Positions 1-12,600 of a DNA stretch of 34,522 nucleotides are shown here, piece after piece (the first letter of the stretch is position 1; every line of letters starts with the position of its first letter). The notes beneath the pieces were generated by a model. The model ran no database searches. It was not told where the DNA came from and worked only from the letters and a program-made list of their open reading frames with translations. The translations under genes were made by a program, and so were the position numbers. The stretch lies in NCBI GenBank assembly GCA_013297755.1, contig JAAFIH010000039.1, forward strand, positions 1-34,522. The letters are read 5' to 3'. The DNA comes from Cytophagales bacterium (GTDB lineage: Bacteria > Bacteroidota > Bacteroidia > Cytophagales > UBA9547).

Positions 1-92
1 AAATCTATCAATTTGCTTACTTTCTCTGCAATTGCTTTGCCAAATTCTTTTTCAAGAGAAATATAAGTTTCTAAAGTGATGCTTTGTGCCAT
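1..92 (-). CDS. Unrecognised small protein, 5' end only (first 30 codons)
   Basis: Reading leftwards from an ATG at 90-92 gives an open frame to the window edge beginning MAQSITLETYISLEKEFGKA. The sequence is hydrophilic and predicted helical, alternating charged residues (LEKEFGKAIAEKVSKLID) in a way that suggests a coiled coil. There is no signal peptide, so the product is probably cytoplasmic. The opening loosely resembles small DUF1640-like coiled-coil proteins, but 30 residues are too few to assign a family. A -7-like element lies just upstream (109-116) and no Shine-Dalgarno site is visible, as is usual in Bacteroidota. It is divided from the giant gene upstream by the terminator at 314-346, so it is probably a separate unit. 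The frame and start are fairly safe; the function is unknown. Confidence 0.5.
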   Translation of the reverse strand, partial: MAQSITLETYISLEKEFGKAIAEKVSKLID

Positions 93-108
93 TTCCGTAT
101 TTTAGCTT

Positions 109-116
109 CAAAATTA
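109..116 (-). promoter_or_regulatory. Candidate -7 element for the gene at 1-92
   Basis: On the minus strand this reads TAATTTTG, an exact match to the Bacteroidota -7 consensus TAnnTTTG, 16 bases upstream of the ATG. No good TTTG -33 partner is visible in the A/T-rich tract beyond it. In such AT-rich sequence the match could be chance. Confidence 0.25.
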
Positions 117-181
117 AAAAAAGAAACAGAAATAAAAAAGAAATAAAATTTATTTTTTGAGAATATAAACTTACCAAGTAA

Positions 182-295
182 GCCCCCAAAACCCCGAGCT
201 AGAAAGCCCCCTGAAAGTACTTCTGTTCGATGCACAGAACCCAGAAGGGGGCTTTTGCTAGAATGCCCCCAAACCCCCGAAGGGGGCTTTTGCTA
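182..295. repeat. GC-rich dispersed repeat block with C5/G5 hairpins
   Basis: The 17-bp sequence GAAGGGGGCTTTTGCTA occurs at 244-260 and again at 279-295. The related strings GCCCCCAAAACCCCGA (182-197) and GCCCCCAAACCCCCGA (265-280) run in the same orientation, and a further GCCCCCT lies at 206-212. These allow several competing hairpins, including GCCCCC (265-270) with GGGGGC (282-287) followed by TTTT, and GCCCCCT (206-212) with AGGGGGC (246-252). The block is far more G/C-rich than its surroundings. It looks like a noncoding genomic repeat family, but other copies cannot be checked here. Confidence 0.65.
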
Positions 296-313
296 ACGCA
301 TGAATTTTATGAT

Positions 314-346
314 AAAGATACCATCGATCCAAGCGATGGTATCTTT
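314..346 (-). terminator. Hairpin terminator downstream of the giant gene
   Basis: A perfect 13-bp inverted repeat (AAAGATACCATCG at 314-326, CGATGGTATCTTT at 334-346) encloses a 7-base loop. It starts 34 bases past the stop codon of the giant gene and ends in TTT on the transcript strand. The A-run on one arm and T-run on the other would let it act in both directions. The same 13-bp arms recur at 30679-30711, upstream of the giant gene. Confidence 0.75.
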
Positions 347-380
347 GTAAACGATGAAGGATATATGGAATCGCTACGAA

Positions 381-635
381 TTAATACACGGCTACCGAAC
401 GACTTATTTTGGTGTCTCCATCTATAATTACAATTTTGTATATGCCTTTGGCTAAGTTTTTTACTTCTATGTCGTGGCTTAGGTTTCGGTTTTGGGTCGA
501 AATATATGCTTTTTCGTAAACTAAAGCTCCTGTGGCAGCAAATAATTGGATGGATACCACACCAGTTTTAGAGATAGTTTTGTAGCTTATATGCAACAAA
601 TCTGTGGCTGGTACAGGCGAAATTTCTATGGCTTG
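381..635 (-). other. Type A T9SS C-terminal sorting domain of the giant protein
   Basis: The last ~83 residues match the Por secretion-system tail pattern: a start like IEISPVPATDLLHISY, a central strand VSIQLFAATGALVYE, then the conserved turn NLAKGIYKIVIIDGD and a basic end KISRSVAVY. In characterised type A domains this region directs passage through the outer-membrane translocon, is cleaved, and the cargo is attached or released. The assignment rests on visible motifs only. Confidence 0.88.
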
Positions 636-3600
636 TTGTGGAACTATGGTTATGGTACTATCTGTTTCTTCAAAGCTAAAACGTGATAATTCCTCAAAAC
701 CTGTTTCGGCCACTGTGTAGTTGTCTGATACCTGTGCACATTCGTCAGTGGCTGTGTTACCAACTTTTACTTTATAATTGGTAGCGTTATACAAGGCCCT
801 GTATTGTTGGTTGGTGGCTCCTACTATGGCTTTTTTGCCCACATACCACTGATAATTAGGATATTGCTGTGTACGTATAAATAATTCGTTGCCCGAACCT
901 GTTTGAGCAATGGTAGGTTTGGCTATACTATTTTGTAATATCACATTGATAGGCGATGTAGTAGTGGTGCAACCTTTGCCTGCTTGTATTTCTATGGCAT
1001 ACTGACCATCAAGTACTGGTTTGTATTGAGGGGTTGTAGCTCCTGCAATATAGGCATTGCCATATTTCCATTGGTAACTAAAATAATCGCCAGCGATAGA
1101 TATAGTAGTGTTGTTTTTATCACATCTTGCGGCATTTGATCTATTTATTTGAATGGTGGGTAGCAAAGATGTAGGTAAATTTACTACAATTTTTGGTTTT
1201 TTATCCAATACCAAAGTAGTACATCCAACGGCTTGTATAGTAGCATCGAAACCACCATTGGCCAGTAGAGCAGCAGGAATAGTAAGTTTCAAGGATTTGT
1301 TTACAGCATTAGCCGAGGTTTCTGAAGCCAACAATATATTTCCATTCCATGCTTGGTAAGTCATGTTTTGGTCTATATCAAATAGTGTAATTGTGGCTGT
1401 GCCGCTACAAACGGTATCTCCTTGGCTTACAATATTGGTATTTGGAGCTGCTACTACTGTTACAGTATATACACTACCCGCTTCTGATGGGCATATACCA
1501 GCTAGGGCTTGTACTATATAATTGACTGTGCCTACACCACTCAGGGTATGAGATACAGTAGGCCCTGGGGTAGCTATATTGGCATCAAACCCAGAAACAT
1601 TGCCCACCACCCCTACTACATTGGTAGAAAAAGTAGTACCTACTACAGACGATGTGTAATTGATATTGAATACCTGCCCACTACATAGCTGCAATGGCGA
1701 AATAGATTGAATATTAGGCACTGGCGATACTTGTATGATAGGCCCAGGCAGGGTTACTTGAGGACAACCAGGCACAGAGGCCACTACTCCCATTTGTACA
1801 GTACCCACCGCAAGGCTGTTGGCTGCTGCTGTCAAAACAAAATCTACACTAGAACTAAACAACTGATATGTTCCACCATTGGCAAGGGCATAGTAAGTTG
1901 TTCTACTGGCTGTTGGTATTTGAACTGCTGGAGCTTCGTTTTGGCAAATCTGATTGCGTACTGCAATGACTTGTGTTTGGGCATCTGGCAAAATTTTGAT
2001 TTTAACTATGGCAGTAGATGCTGTACCAGTGAGTGTGCCAGCACTATTACAGCCTGTGGCACTTACACTAATGATAGAATTATTGGTAAGATTGTTGGCA
2101 GGAATTGTAAAGTTTAGTGCATTGCCAGTACCTATTTTTGATACTCCAAAATATCTATTGTTGCTCAATATTTTGTATGATACTGTAGATTGCGAGGCAG
2201 GAATGTTAAATTCAAAGTTGGCAATATTGCATATTTCATCGGTAGAATAATTTATGTTTTTGGCCAAATCGAGGGTGCATAACCCAGCTACTGAGATTAC
2301 AAACGAGCCAGTAACAGTGCCTAGTGTACCTACTAAAGTAACAACCCCATTGCCAATACCTGTAATGGCACCAGTAGTCGTGTTGAGGGTTGCTATGTTG
2401 TTGGGCAATGCAGGTAAAATACTCCATCCTAGGGCAGTGTTGTTGAGGATGCCTCCTACAAAACTGACCACTGGCGAAATAACTCCACCTGAGGTAGTGA
2501 TGGTATTGATACCACCTGAGCCACCAATGGTAATTTGAGTAATGATATTGTCGGCTGAATAAAATCTACCAATGTAGCTATACTTAATACCAGCAGGAAA
2601 TGTAACTTGATAACTTGTACCATTAACAGCAGTTGGAAGTGTAGCATTGGTTGTAAGATTTAATTCATTATAATACACATTTGATGGTGTATTTCCTACT
2701 TTTTCGGTTGAAATATAACTAAAATCCATAATAGTATTTCCAGTATTATTTCTAAATCCTCCAACATCACAGATGTGGTCAAAATATCTTTTTACATAAT
2801 TTACAAATCCAGTAGTGGTAATACCTGTTCTAAAACCTAGAGGATTGCCAGCGGCAAAATCAGAGGCTGTTACGTTTACAGGAGCATATACACCATTGGA
2901 CCCTATAGGGTAAGTATAGGTGGTCTCTTGAATACCCCCTACTGGGATATTTCTGTATAAATAACCAGTGCTTGAGGCATCAATGTAAGTGGAGTTATTA
3001 TAAACGCCAGTGATAGTGCCATCTACAAATGGCTTACCTATGGTTAAATCATTTGCCCCAAGAGTAAGAATAGTATTTTTTAATTCTAAAGAATTAGCTA
3101 CAATATTACCAAACATTTGCTTGGTCGCATTTTCTAAATATAGTGCATTGTAGTCGGCTGTAATGATATTTTGGCTTACCAAAGATGTATATTTTACGGT
3201 ACTAAAATCTGGGTTGATGGTTAGGTTTGCATTGGCTGGCACAGTGCCACTAAAATTTAATTGCACTGGAATATTGCTTGTCAAATCAAATTGGCCAGTG
3301 CCAGAAACGCCTTTTATATCAAGGGCAGCTGTTCCATTGGTAGATTTTAATTTTAATACAGCATTTGAATTTACAAAACTCAAATTACCAAAAGTATAAC
3401 CCAAGCCTGACAAAGTCATTAATTTATCTGACATGGTTTCTAACGTAATGTTGGCATAATGGGTTGGATATATTTCTTGTGGCACAACAGAGGCATATAT
3501 GACACTACTAGATACTGTACCTACACTAAGGGTAGCATTGTTGAGTACTTTTCCGCCATTTCTCAAATAAAGGGTAGCACCATTTTCGACATTCCATTTG

Positions 3601-6600
3601 GAGTTTAGTCCAGTGCCATTCCATAAAGCACCATTTTGGAACACAGTAGTATTTCCATTTTTTTGCGTTATTTCAACGCCATCGAATAGCACTTTCCCTT
3701 GCAAATTGATATTATTGGTACCAACTAAGGTTTGATTGTTGGTGCTAAACAACACATTTGTAAGTTCTAAAGTAGGTCCTTGTGATAATATGCCATTTCT
3801 GATTTCAATTTTATTAGTAGTATCACGCAAAGAAAATTGATTTTTATTGTGTAAAAGTCCACCCAATACCATTTGTACAGTAGCGTTTGGAAATTGATTG
3901 ACTGTGCCACTTAATTGCACCAACGTAAGCCCAGTAATTGTTATGCTTGTATTACCTATAAAAGAATTTATGCCTGAAATAGTAACAGAACCTAAAGGCA
4001 ACACTGATGTATCGTAATTGACAGTATGACCACCAGTGATGCTTACTAAATCGCCAATGTTGTTTTTGCCAGGATAATTATTGCCTGCATTTGCCCAAGT
4101 AGCACCAGCATCGTTGGATACTTGCCAGTTTGGACTTGTCCAATTCATGGATGTAGCATTTGAACGATATAAATTGCCACTTTTTATAATTGTGAGGCTT
4201 GTTGGCGATAGAGCCAAACCACAACTATTGCCTGACAAAGTAACAATACCAGATTGTGCTAGTGAAGGTACATTTGCTATAAGTGTAGTATTGGTAGCTA
4301 TGTTGGGTATGGCGGTAGCTCCGTTGAATAATATTTGCGTAGTTTTATTCAAATTTAAACCTAGCAAAGTAAGGTTATTGCCATTTTCGACTGGGTTGGG
4401 TGCCATAGAGGTAATGGTTGGAATACCAGTAATACTCAAAGTTACATTTCTTTCAATGTTTTTGCATCCAGTAATAGTATTTGTAATGTTTACAAAATAA
4501 TTGACTACGCCACTTATTGTTGGTGTAAAAGTAAGGTTTGATGTAAATTTATTGGTTACATACTCCATATTAGAGCCTGCCCAAGTGTATGTATTGGCTG
4601 CATCACCAGAATTTATCAAATTGATAGGATTGCCAACACAATAAGGAGCACTAGACACACCACTTAATGTAAACACAGGTTTATCTATACCCAAGACACT
4701 TGTGGTGTATAAAGTAAAAGGCATATTGGGAGATATGCAACCATTATTGGATAATTGTAAACTATAAACTCCTGCTTTGGTAGCATCAAAATTGCTAATG
4801 GTTGGATTTGGGTTTGTAGATACATAACCACCAGGCCCTGTCCAAGAATAGCTAATGCCTGTACCCATTTTAGGGCCTCTTAATTGCAAATCAGAGCCAA
4901 AACAAATGGGGCTAAAAGGCATGGCATTGGAGTAAATTGGTGCATCCACAAACGACATACCTTCGTTGTAGAGTGCTGCTATTTCGTTGGCAGAAATGGT
5001 ACGACTATATATGCTAACATCATCTAAAACTCCTTTGAAAGTGCTATTGTTGGCAAAATTATCAGCACCTAAGCCAAGTTGCACAGCATTTGTGGGGCCA
5101 AAAGTTGATTTTGCTTGTGGAGTGCCTATGATTTGTCCGTTTACATACATAGAGACAGCAGTGCCATCGTACAGGGCTGTTACCATGTACCATTTGTTGC
5201 GTTCTATTACTAAATTATTGCCAGTACCATACATATCATTGTCGCTACCAAATACTAATTGAGTGCCACCAGTATTATTATTGATAGCTACAAATACATT
5301 ATCAGTATTACTAGAGCCATATTTTACCAAAATATGATTTTCGGATACAGGCAGTTGGGCAGCCTTGAACCACACATTAATCGCTCGTGGGGCGTTGGCT
5401 GTGGGCAAACTGGTATTATTGGCAGTGATATAATTGGAACCATCCATGGCATAAGCACCAGCCATTGGGATTAAGCCGGCACCAGCTAATCTGTCTGGCA
5501 CAAAGTTGGTGTTTCCTGTATTTTGGCCAGTTGTTGATAGATGAGGAAATAATCCACTATTGAATAAATCACTATCTAATTTATATCTAGCAACCAGACC
5601 ATTTAATAAGTTTACATCAGGGTCAGAATTATTGATTTGGTAAGTAAGTGCCGAAACCAAAGTAGTTGCTGGCGAGCTCGAGGTGACTCTCAATTTGTAA
5701 GAACCATCTAAAAGATTTGTAGGAATTAATAGTGCTTTAACCGAGTTTGGATCACCTAAATTGGGGAATCCTGTAAATGTTTCAAGCAAAATACCAGGAA
5801 ATTGGGTTGCATTGTTGGATAATTCTAAACTAAAAATATTAGAACCATCAAATGTGCCAATACCAGAAATAGATATTACATAATTGCCACCTGCACAAAG
5901 ACTGGTAGCCGAAACGTCTATGCCAGTAAGTGAGGCCAAATTGCTGTCATAGATTGTAAATGATTTGGTTTGACCATACAAAAATGGGTTTGATGCACCA
6001 AAAGTAGTTTCATATTTTTTGGCAGCATTATCTATGCTCGATTGGCCCGTAATGTTGGTGGTCCCATCGTACATGGCCGTAGGTGAGCCATTTACTGATG
6101 GGCTTTCAAATTTGAAATTAAAACCATTCATACCTGATGCAGTAGGTATAGCCCCACTGGCTAACGTGATTTTGTAAGGAACAAAAGCAGCAGATGTAGT
6201 TGTAAAATTATCTACCCTTGCCGATAGTTTGTTGTCTGTATTAATTGATCCACCAAACCCACCAATCGTAATGGGTACAAAAGCTGAGGCTGTGCCAATA
6301 GGGAAAATAAAATTGGTAAACGAAATGGCGGTTGTGTTTACACGTTCTACATTTCCTGTACCATTGGTTACAATTTTGTTGGTATTAGAGAATGGCTGGG
6401 TGGGTGTAATACCTGTTGCTACATTGCCAGAAATGCTAAGGTTGAAAGCACCAAGATTGAGAACAGCACCAGCCATAAGTAAATTGTTGTTAACCAAAAC
6501 ATTACCTTCTAGATTTTTTGGATTGAAACCAAGCACTTCAAGGTTGTGATATTTGCCCAATAAAATAGGTTGTATGTTATTATAGTTGTAATAAACTGTA

Positions 6601-9600
6601 CCTAAACTTGCATCGATACTTGCCTGTGCATTTGTGTTAATTATGCCTCCAATAGTTAAATTGTGTGCAAAACCCGTCATAGTAATTGGATACCAAATAG
6701 CCAAAGCTCCTTTAATATTTAGGTTTAAGGCACTTGAATTACCAAAAGTAAATGGACTATTTACTCCAAAATCTTCACATGTTAAATTGCCAATAAGGGT
6801 TTTTGTTCCTGCATTTATTAAACTTACATTACTATATGTTCCAGCTTTTATTACTTGTGGCGAGTTGCTTGTATATGCTATATTTGAACCTGCAAAACCT
6901 GGTATAGTTGAAACTAAATTACCAATTGGCATAGGTTCAGATGCAAAATTAAAACGTAAATCTTTTTCATTTATCAACGTAGAGTTCGCATCTGTGCCTG
7001 TGATAACATCGTTCAACTGCCAAAAAATAAGTTTGTTAGTAACCGAAACACCAACAATAGTTGTAAGATTAGTTATTAAGTTTTCTTTAGTACCAACACC
7101 TGTAATTGTTTGGTTATTTGTTGTAAATAAGGTATTTCCAAGTAATTCTGGACGTGAACTAGTTGAATTATTTTCAAGACCGTTTCGTAACTCAGTAGTA
7201 CCTGTGAGAGATATTACACCAAAGTTGTTGATTAGTAATTTTCCACCAAAAATAATTGTATTAGTTGGATTGGAATTTAAAGTACCACTTACCGAAACAT
7301 TACCTAAAACTTGTGGATTTGTATCTACTCTTACCGTATGCCCACCAGAAATACTTACTATATCTCCTGTGCTAATCTGCCCAGGATAATTGGATGCTGC
7401 ATTCCAAACTGTACCATCTAAAGATTTTTCCCAAATAGCAGAGTTACTCCAGTTTCCTGTTGTAATACTTCTATAAAAGTTGCCATTTGTAACCGTTACC
7501 ACTTGTGAGGTAATGGCTGACGCACAAGCACCCAAACCACTCAAAGTAACTAAACTTGTTTGAGCCGAGTTTGGTACAATAAATACTACTTGAATAGGGG
7601 TTGGTGTTAGCGAACTTTGACTTCCTCCGAAAAAGGCTGCATTTGTAATTTGTCCTACAAAATTATTTCCAAACAAAGTAAGCGGTGTACCAGCCTGTAC
7701 AGGATTAGGTGCAACACCTGTAATGGTTGGAATGCCAGTAATGGTGTATGTACCTCTATCCCAAAAATTGGTGCAACCTGTGAGCGTATTTGTACCTGTT
7801 AAGCTAATTGTTAAAACGCCTGATGTGGTAGGAATATAGGTTGTAGATGGTATAAATCTATTGTTGTGGTATTCTAAATTTGACCCAAGCCAAGTATAAC
7901 TTACATTGGCATCGCCTCCAACACCAACCGTTGGTATTTGTTGATTGGCACAAAATAATGTTTGAGGTAAAATTGCCTGTATTCCTAAACCTGGCAAGGC
8001 ATTGACTACCACAGTTGTTGTATAGATTGAAGTACAGCCATTTTTAGAAATTGTACTTGTATAAACTAGATTTCCAGCAGGTGCATTAGAGATTGTAGGA
8101 TTTGGAGTATTGCTATTGCTATACGTTCCTGCCCCACTCCAAGCATAGTTAGCCCCTGCAAAAGTTGGACTTTGAAGGGCAAAATCTGTACCTACACAGG
8201 CTTGTGAGCCATTGTACAAAGCTGCTATTTCGGCATCAGATAAAGCACGATTGTATAAACGAACATCATCTATTGGTCCATTAAAAAATCTGTCGTTGCT
8301 GCCTGAACCAATAAACTCTCTTCCAATATACAAGGGCTCAGTTGAATTAACTAAACTCATGGATTCGATACGAGTATTTACTAATATTCCGTTAAAATAT
8401 AAGTTTTGTTTTGTTCCATCATAAGTTCCTGTAATCAAATTCCATTTGGGTTTTAAATTCGATATAGAACTTGAAATACCTGAGCAACTTGCATTACAGA
8501 ATGAATTAATTACTGAACCAAATGCTGATTGAAGTGCATATCCTGTAACAAAAGATGGTCTTGGTTTTCCAATGATTGCTTGCTCCAAACTCATATCGTA
8601 TCCATATACCCATGCCGAAAGCGTATAACGGTTAGTAAAATCTAGTGAATTTGCATCTGCTACACTTATATAGCCTGTATTTCCATCAAATTGGTAAGCA
8701 CCGCCAGTATTTCCAAATCTATCAGTAGTAGGTGTTACTCCACCATTTATTGTTCCATTATTTCCATTTCCACTTGCATCGTTGGCATTGCCATCAAAAG
8801 GATAGTAGGCTACAAGACCTGAAAATAGGTCTAAAGATAAATTTACAACTGTTATCAATGGTGTGCCTACAAAAGTAGTAGCTGGCGAGGTACTGATTAC
8901 TCTCAATTTAAAGTTTGTGCCATCCAGTGTACTTGTAGATGGTAAAAATACACCTGAAGTAATTACATTAGGATTTGTACCTGCTACACTTACCAAATCG
9001 TAAGCATTTGCAAAATTTCCTACATTATCAGAAAGTTGAACAACAAATAAATTACTGCCATTGAAAGTACCTGTGCCTGTAAGAGTTACAACGCCATTAT
9101 CAGTGTTGCAAAACCTATTTCCAAACGATGAATTAAATGTAAGCCCAGTAAGCGTAGGTGGAATACAAATAGTTGATGTACAAGTACTGCCTGAAACTAC
9201 TCCACCACCTGTTACAAAGTTTGATGTAACTCCGTTTAAGCTAAAATTGGTTAAAGTTCCATTATTATTGTTGCCACTGGCATCTGCCAAAGTAGTAATG
9301 CTGGTATTTAAACCACTTCCTTGTCCTTGGTTGAAATTATATTTGGCGATAAGCCCTGTTTGAACAGAAGGATTTTCGCAACTAGAGATGCTTAGAAGTT
9401 CGTCTGCACATAAGGCTCTATCCCAAATACGTACTTCGTCTATTATTCCATTGAAGTTTTCTTGACCAGCCTGGTTAGCACCAATGTAGGAGTTAGTAAT
9501 TGTTACTGGTATATTATTAGGAACTGCTGTAGGTTCTGGCAGAATTTGAGGTACACCATTGAGATATAAAGCCCAAGATCCTTCGTTATTTACAACTGTT

Positions 9601-12600
9601 ATGCGTTGCCAAGAATTATTTGTTGGCAATATTGCACTTGTTGTGGTTGTGTTCCAAGTTACGAATGGCACAAATAGTGAAAGTTTATTTCCACTTGATT
9701 TGTCAATAGCAATACCAAATCCGTTAGAGCCACTATTCCCATTCAAAAGTATAATTTGATTAGTCGATGTGGCACCTTTCCAATTTACCATTGCTTCTAG
9801 GGTAAAATTTTTAGTTTTGTTAAGCCACAAGCTATTGGTTTGTACATAATCATCGACCCCATCAAAATCCAAAGCTTCTCCAGGTGTGGTTGGTGTTACT
9901 ATTGCTGCCACACTAAATGCAGATGTACCATTACTGTTATCTGTTGCAGTGGATGTAATTCTATCTCCTAAAGTAAAAATACCTGCATACGACCAGTTTG
10001 AACCTGCAACTGTTGCATTTCCTAAATAAGTTCTACCTTGGTCGGTAGTTACACTTGTAGGTGAGTCATTATAAACTTGTACCAAATCACCTACTGCACA
10101 AGTACCAGAAATGAGGGTTGGGTAGGCAGATGTAATTGATGGGGAAAGTTTGTTTGCATTACCTCCACTGATTAGCGAAATACCACCATTTGCGTTATTA
10201 TAAATGTTATTTCCTAAAACTATATTTTTTAAAGCAGTTGTATTTGTAATTGAAATACCAACTAACCCATTGCCTGCTATAGTGTTGCTTTCGAAAGGTA
10301 GGTTGCCACCAATAGTATTGTTGAAACAATCTGTAATATTTATGGCATTACCCAAGTTTGGCAACGAGTTTTGAGCATTGGCAGACAGTCCCATAATGTT
10401 TCCAGTGATTTTATAACCCCCATTAGAAATTGATCCTATAATGATGGCATCTGTTGTATTACCACTTATTACGTTGCCTGAAATAGTTACTCCATTACTC
10501 CATATAATGGCATTTATTCCAGCTCCGTTGGGTATTGCTGTTGTGCCATTAGCATCTGTTCCAATATAATTATTTTGAATTAAACCAGTATTCCAACCAT
10601 TAAAATCAGCTAGGGCTGCATAGCTATTTCCAGACAAAAGATTTCTGTCTTCATTACTTAATCCACCAATGATATTACCTGACCTTGCAGTACTATTTGG
10701 ATTAGTAGCAATAAAAGCATGGCTATTGGGAACAGCAACTGTGCCTGCCCTATCTGTACCAATAAAACAACCTGAAATATGGTTGTTGCTTACACTTGGC
10801 ACAGTATTATCAAAAGCAAAAGCACCAGTACTAGCAAAACCATTAACTACAAGACCTTTGAATGTAGAATTATCAGATTTTAAAACAAAAGCATCTGTTC
10901 CAGCATTTGCTCCATTTATTACTACATTCAATTTGGCATTGATGGGCTGCCCAAATGGATTGGTATTAGGCGTTGAGTTTTCGCCTGTAAGCGTATTTAA
11001 TTGTGTAAAACCATCAATTAAAATAGGTTGGATTAGGTCATAAGAAGTGGTTGGTTGTATGGTTTGAGTGCCACTAGGTAAGCTAAAGTCTATATAATCT
11101 GTGTCAGGGTCAGTGTTGGCTTCATTAATAGCTTGACGAAGAGAACCTAGTGTTGCAGAACCGTTATCTGTGTTGTCAGTAACTCGTAGTGCCCAAAGTG
11201 GTGTGGTTGGTGAGTTAGATAAAGTTGCATTATAAGATGTGGTAGCATCAGCTGCTATTAAGCCAGTACTTTCATCAAAAGTCCAATAAGCAACTATACC
11301 CGACAATACGCCTGGCAATCCCATATCTGATTGTATTTCAGAAGCATTTAAAACTCTATTATAAATTTTAATTTCGTCTAATTGTCCGTTGAAGAAATTT
11401 GGTAACGATTGTATTCTTCCAATTTTTAAAGTTGCAGCACCTGTTAATCCCCCAAGTGTTTGATTTAAATTGCCTGTTAATGGTTCAGAAACTCCATCAA
11501 TATACATAGACACACCACCTGAGGCTTGTTCTCTAGTTACAGCCACATGATGCCATTTATTATCATTTACTAGAGTTGTACCTTCAGCAGTGTAATCAAA
11601 AACTGGTGAGTTTGAACCAGTACCAAACCTTATTTTTCCGTTTGACATTGAAATGCCATAATCTAGTGTAGCTGCATCTCCATCTATCAAACCAAATCCA
11701 TCAAACCATTTTATCCCTGCACTAGGGCTTCCTGTTTGTCTGGTTTTTATCCAAAATTCAATAGTAAAATCATTTTGAACAGGGTTGTTAACAGCTACAA
11801 AATCATCCACTCCATCAAAATAAATACCTCTATTACCAACTGGCATTGTTGGGAGTGGTGGAGATGTTACAGTCGCTGCATTTGAAAACGCAGATGTACC
11901 ATTGGTATTATCTGTAGCTGTGGCAGTAATTCTATTACCTAAAGTAAAAGTACCTGTATACGACCAGTTTGAACTTGATACTGTTGCATTTCCTAAATAC
12001 GTTCTACCTTGGTTGGAAGTTACGCTTGTAGGTGAGTCATTAAATACTTGTACCAAATCCCCTACTGCACAAGTACCAGAAATGAGGGTTGGGAATGCAG
12101 ATGTGATGACTGGGGCAGCTTTGGAGTTGTTGCCTCCGTTTAGTAATGAAATTCCTCCCAAAAAATTCTCTGCTATTTGATTCCCAAATATTTTATTTCC
12201 AATGGTAGAACTTCCGTCTATAGAAATGCCATAACTACCATTAAAGCCTATAATATTTTCATCACTAATTGCAAATCCACCAATGGTGTTATTTTGAGGT
12301 ATAACTGAATTAAAATAAATATTTATGCCATGTTGCAAATTTCCTAAACTTGTAAGTGCATCGGCTGAAATTCCAATTTTATTTCCTTTTACTAATGTAT
12401 TGCTTGTAGTAATACCTAAACCAATTTTATTGGATGAAATTACATTATTGATAATTTGGTTGTTTATGCCATCATACACTACAACACCCCATCCTCCTAA
12501 TGCACCATTGCCCATTGCTCCATTTCCAGAGGGATTTGTGCCTATATAATTACCTTGTATTATATTTCCATTACTGTTTATTTTAATACCTGAGTAAGCG

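Larger units (their letters stand above)
93..380. other. Intergenic region between the giant gene and the small gene
   Basis: No credible gene is present. The region holds an A/T-rich promoter stretch near 100-175, a block of C5/G5 repeats (182-295) and a strong hairpin (314-346). A small plus-strand open frame at 230-427 crosses both the repeats and the end of the giant gene and has no recognisable content; it is treated as spurious. Confidence 0.7.

Noticed and set aside
230-427. A 65-codon plus-strand frame at the left end
   Set aside because: It runs through the GC-rich repeats and the terminator hairpin and into the 3' end of the giant gene; the product has no recognisable features.
381-1200. 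A polymorphic toxin or effector domain at the C-terminus of the giant protein
   Set aside because: The end consists of Ig-like repeats and a T9SS sorting domain; no toxin fold and no following immunity gene are seen.
6634-7389. A 251-codon open frame on the plus strand, and many shorter plus-strand frames, opposite the giant gene
   Set aside because: They lie antisense to repetitive, biased coding sequence that lacks stops on both strands. Their translations show no domain, no signal peptide and no sensible start context.
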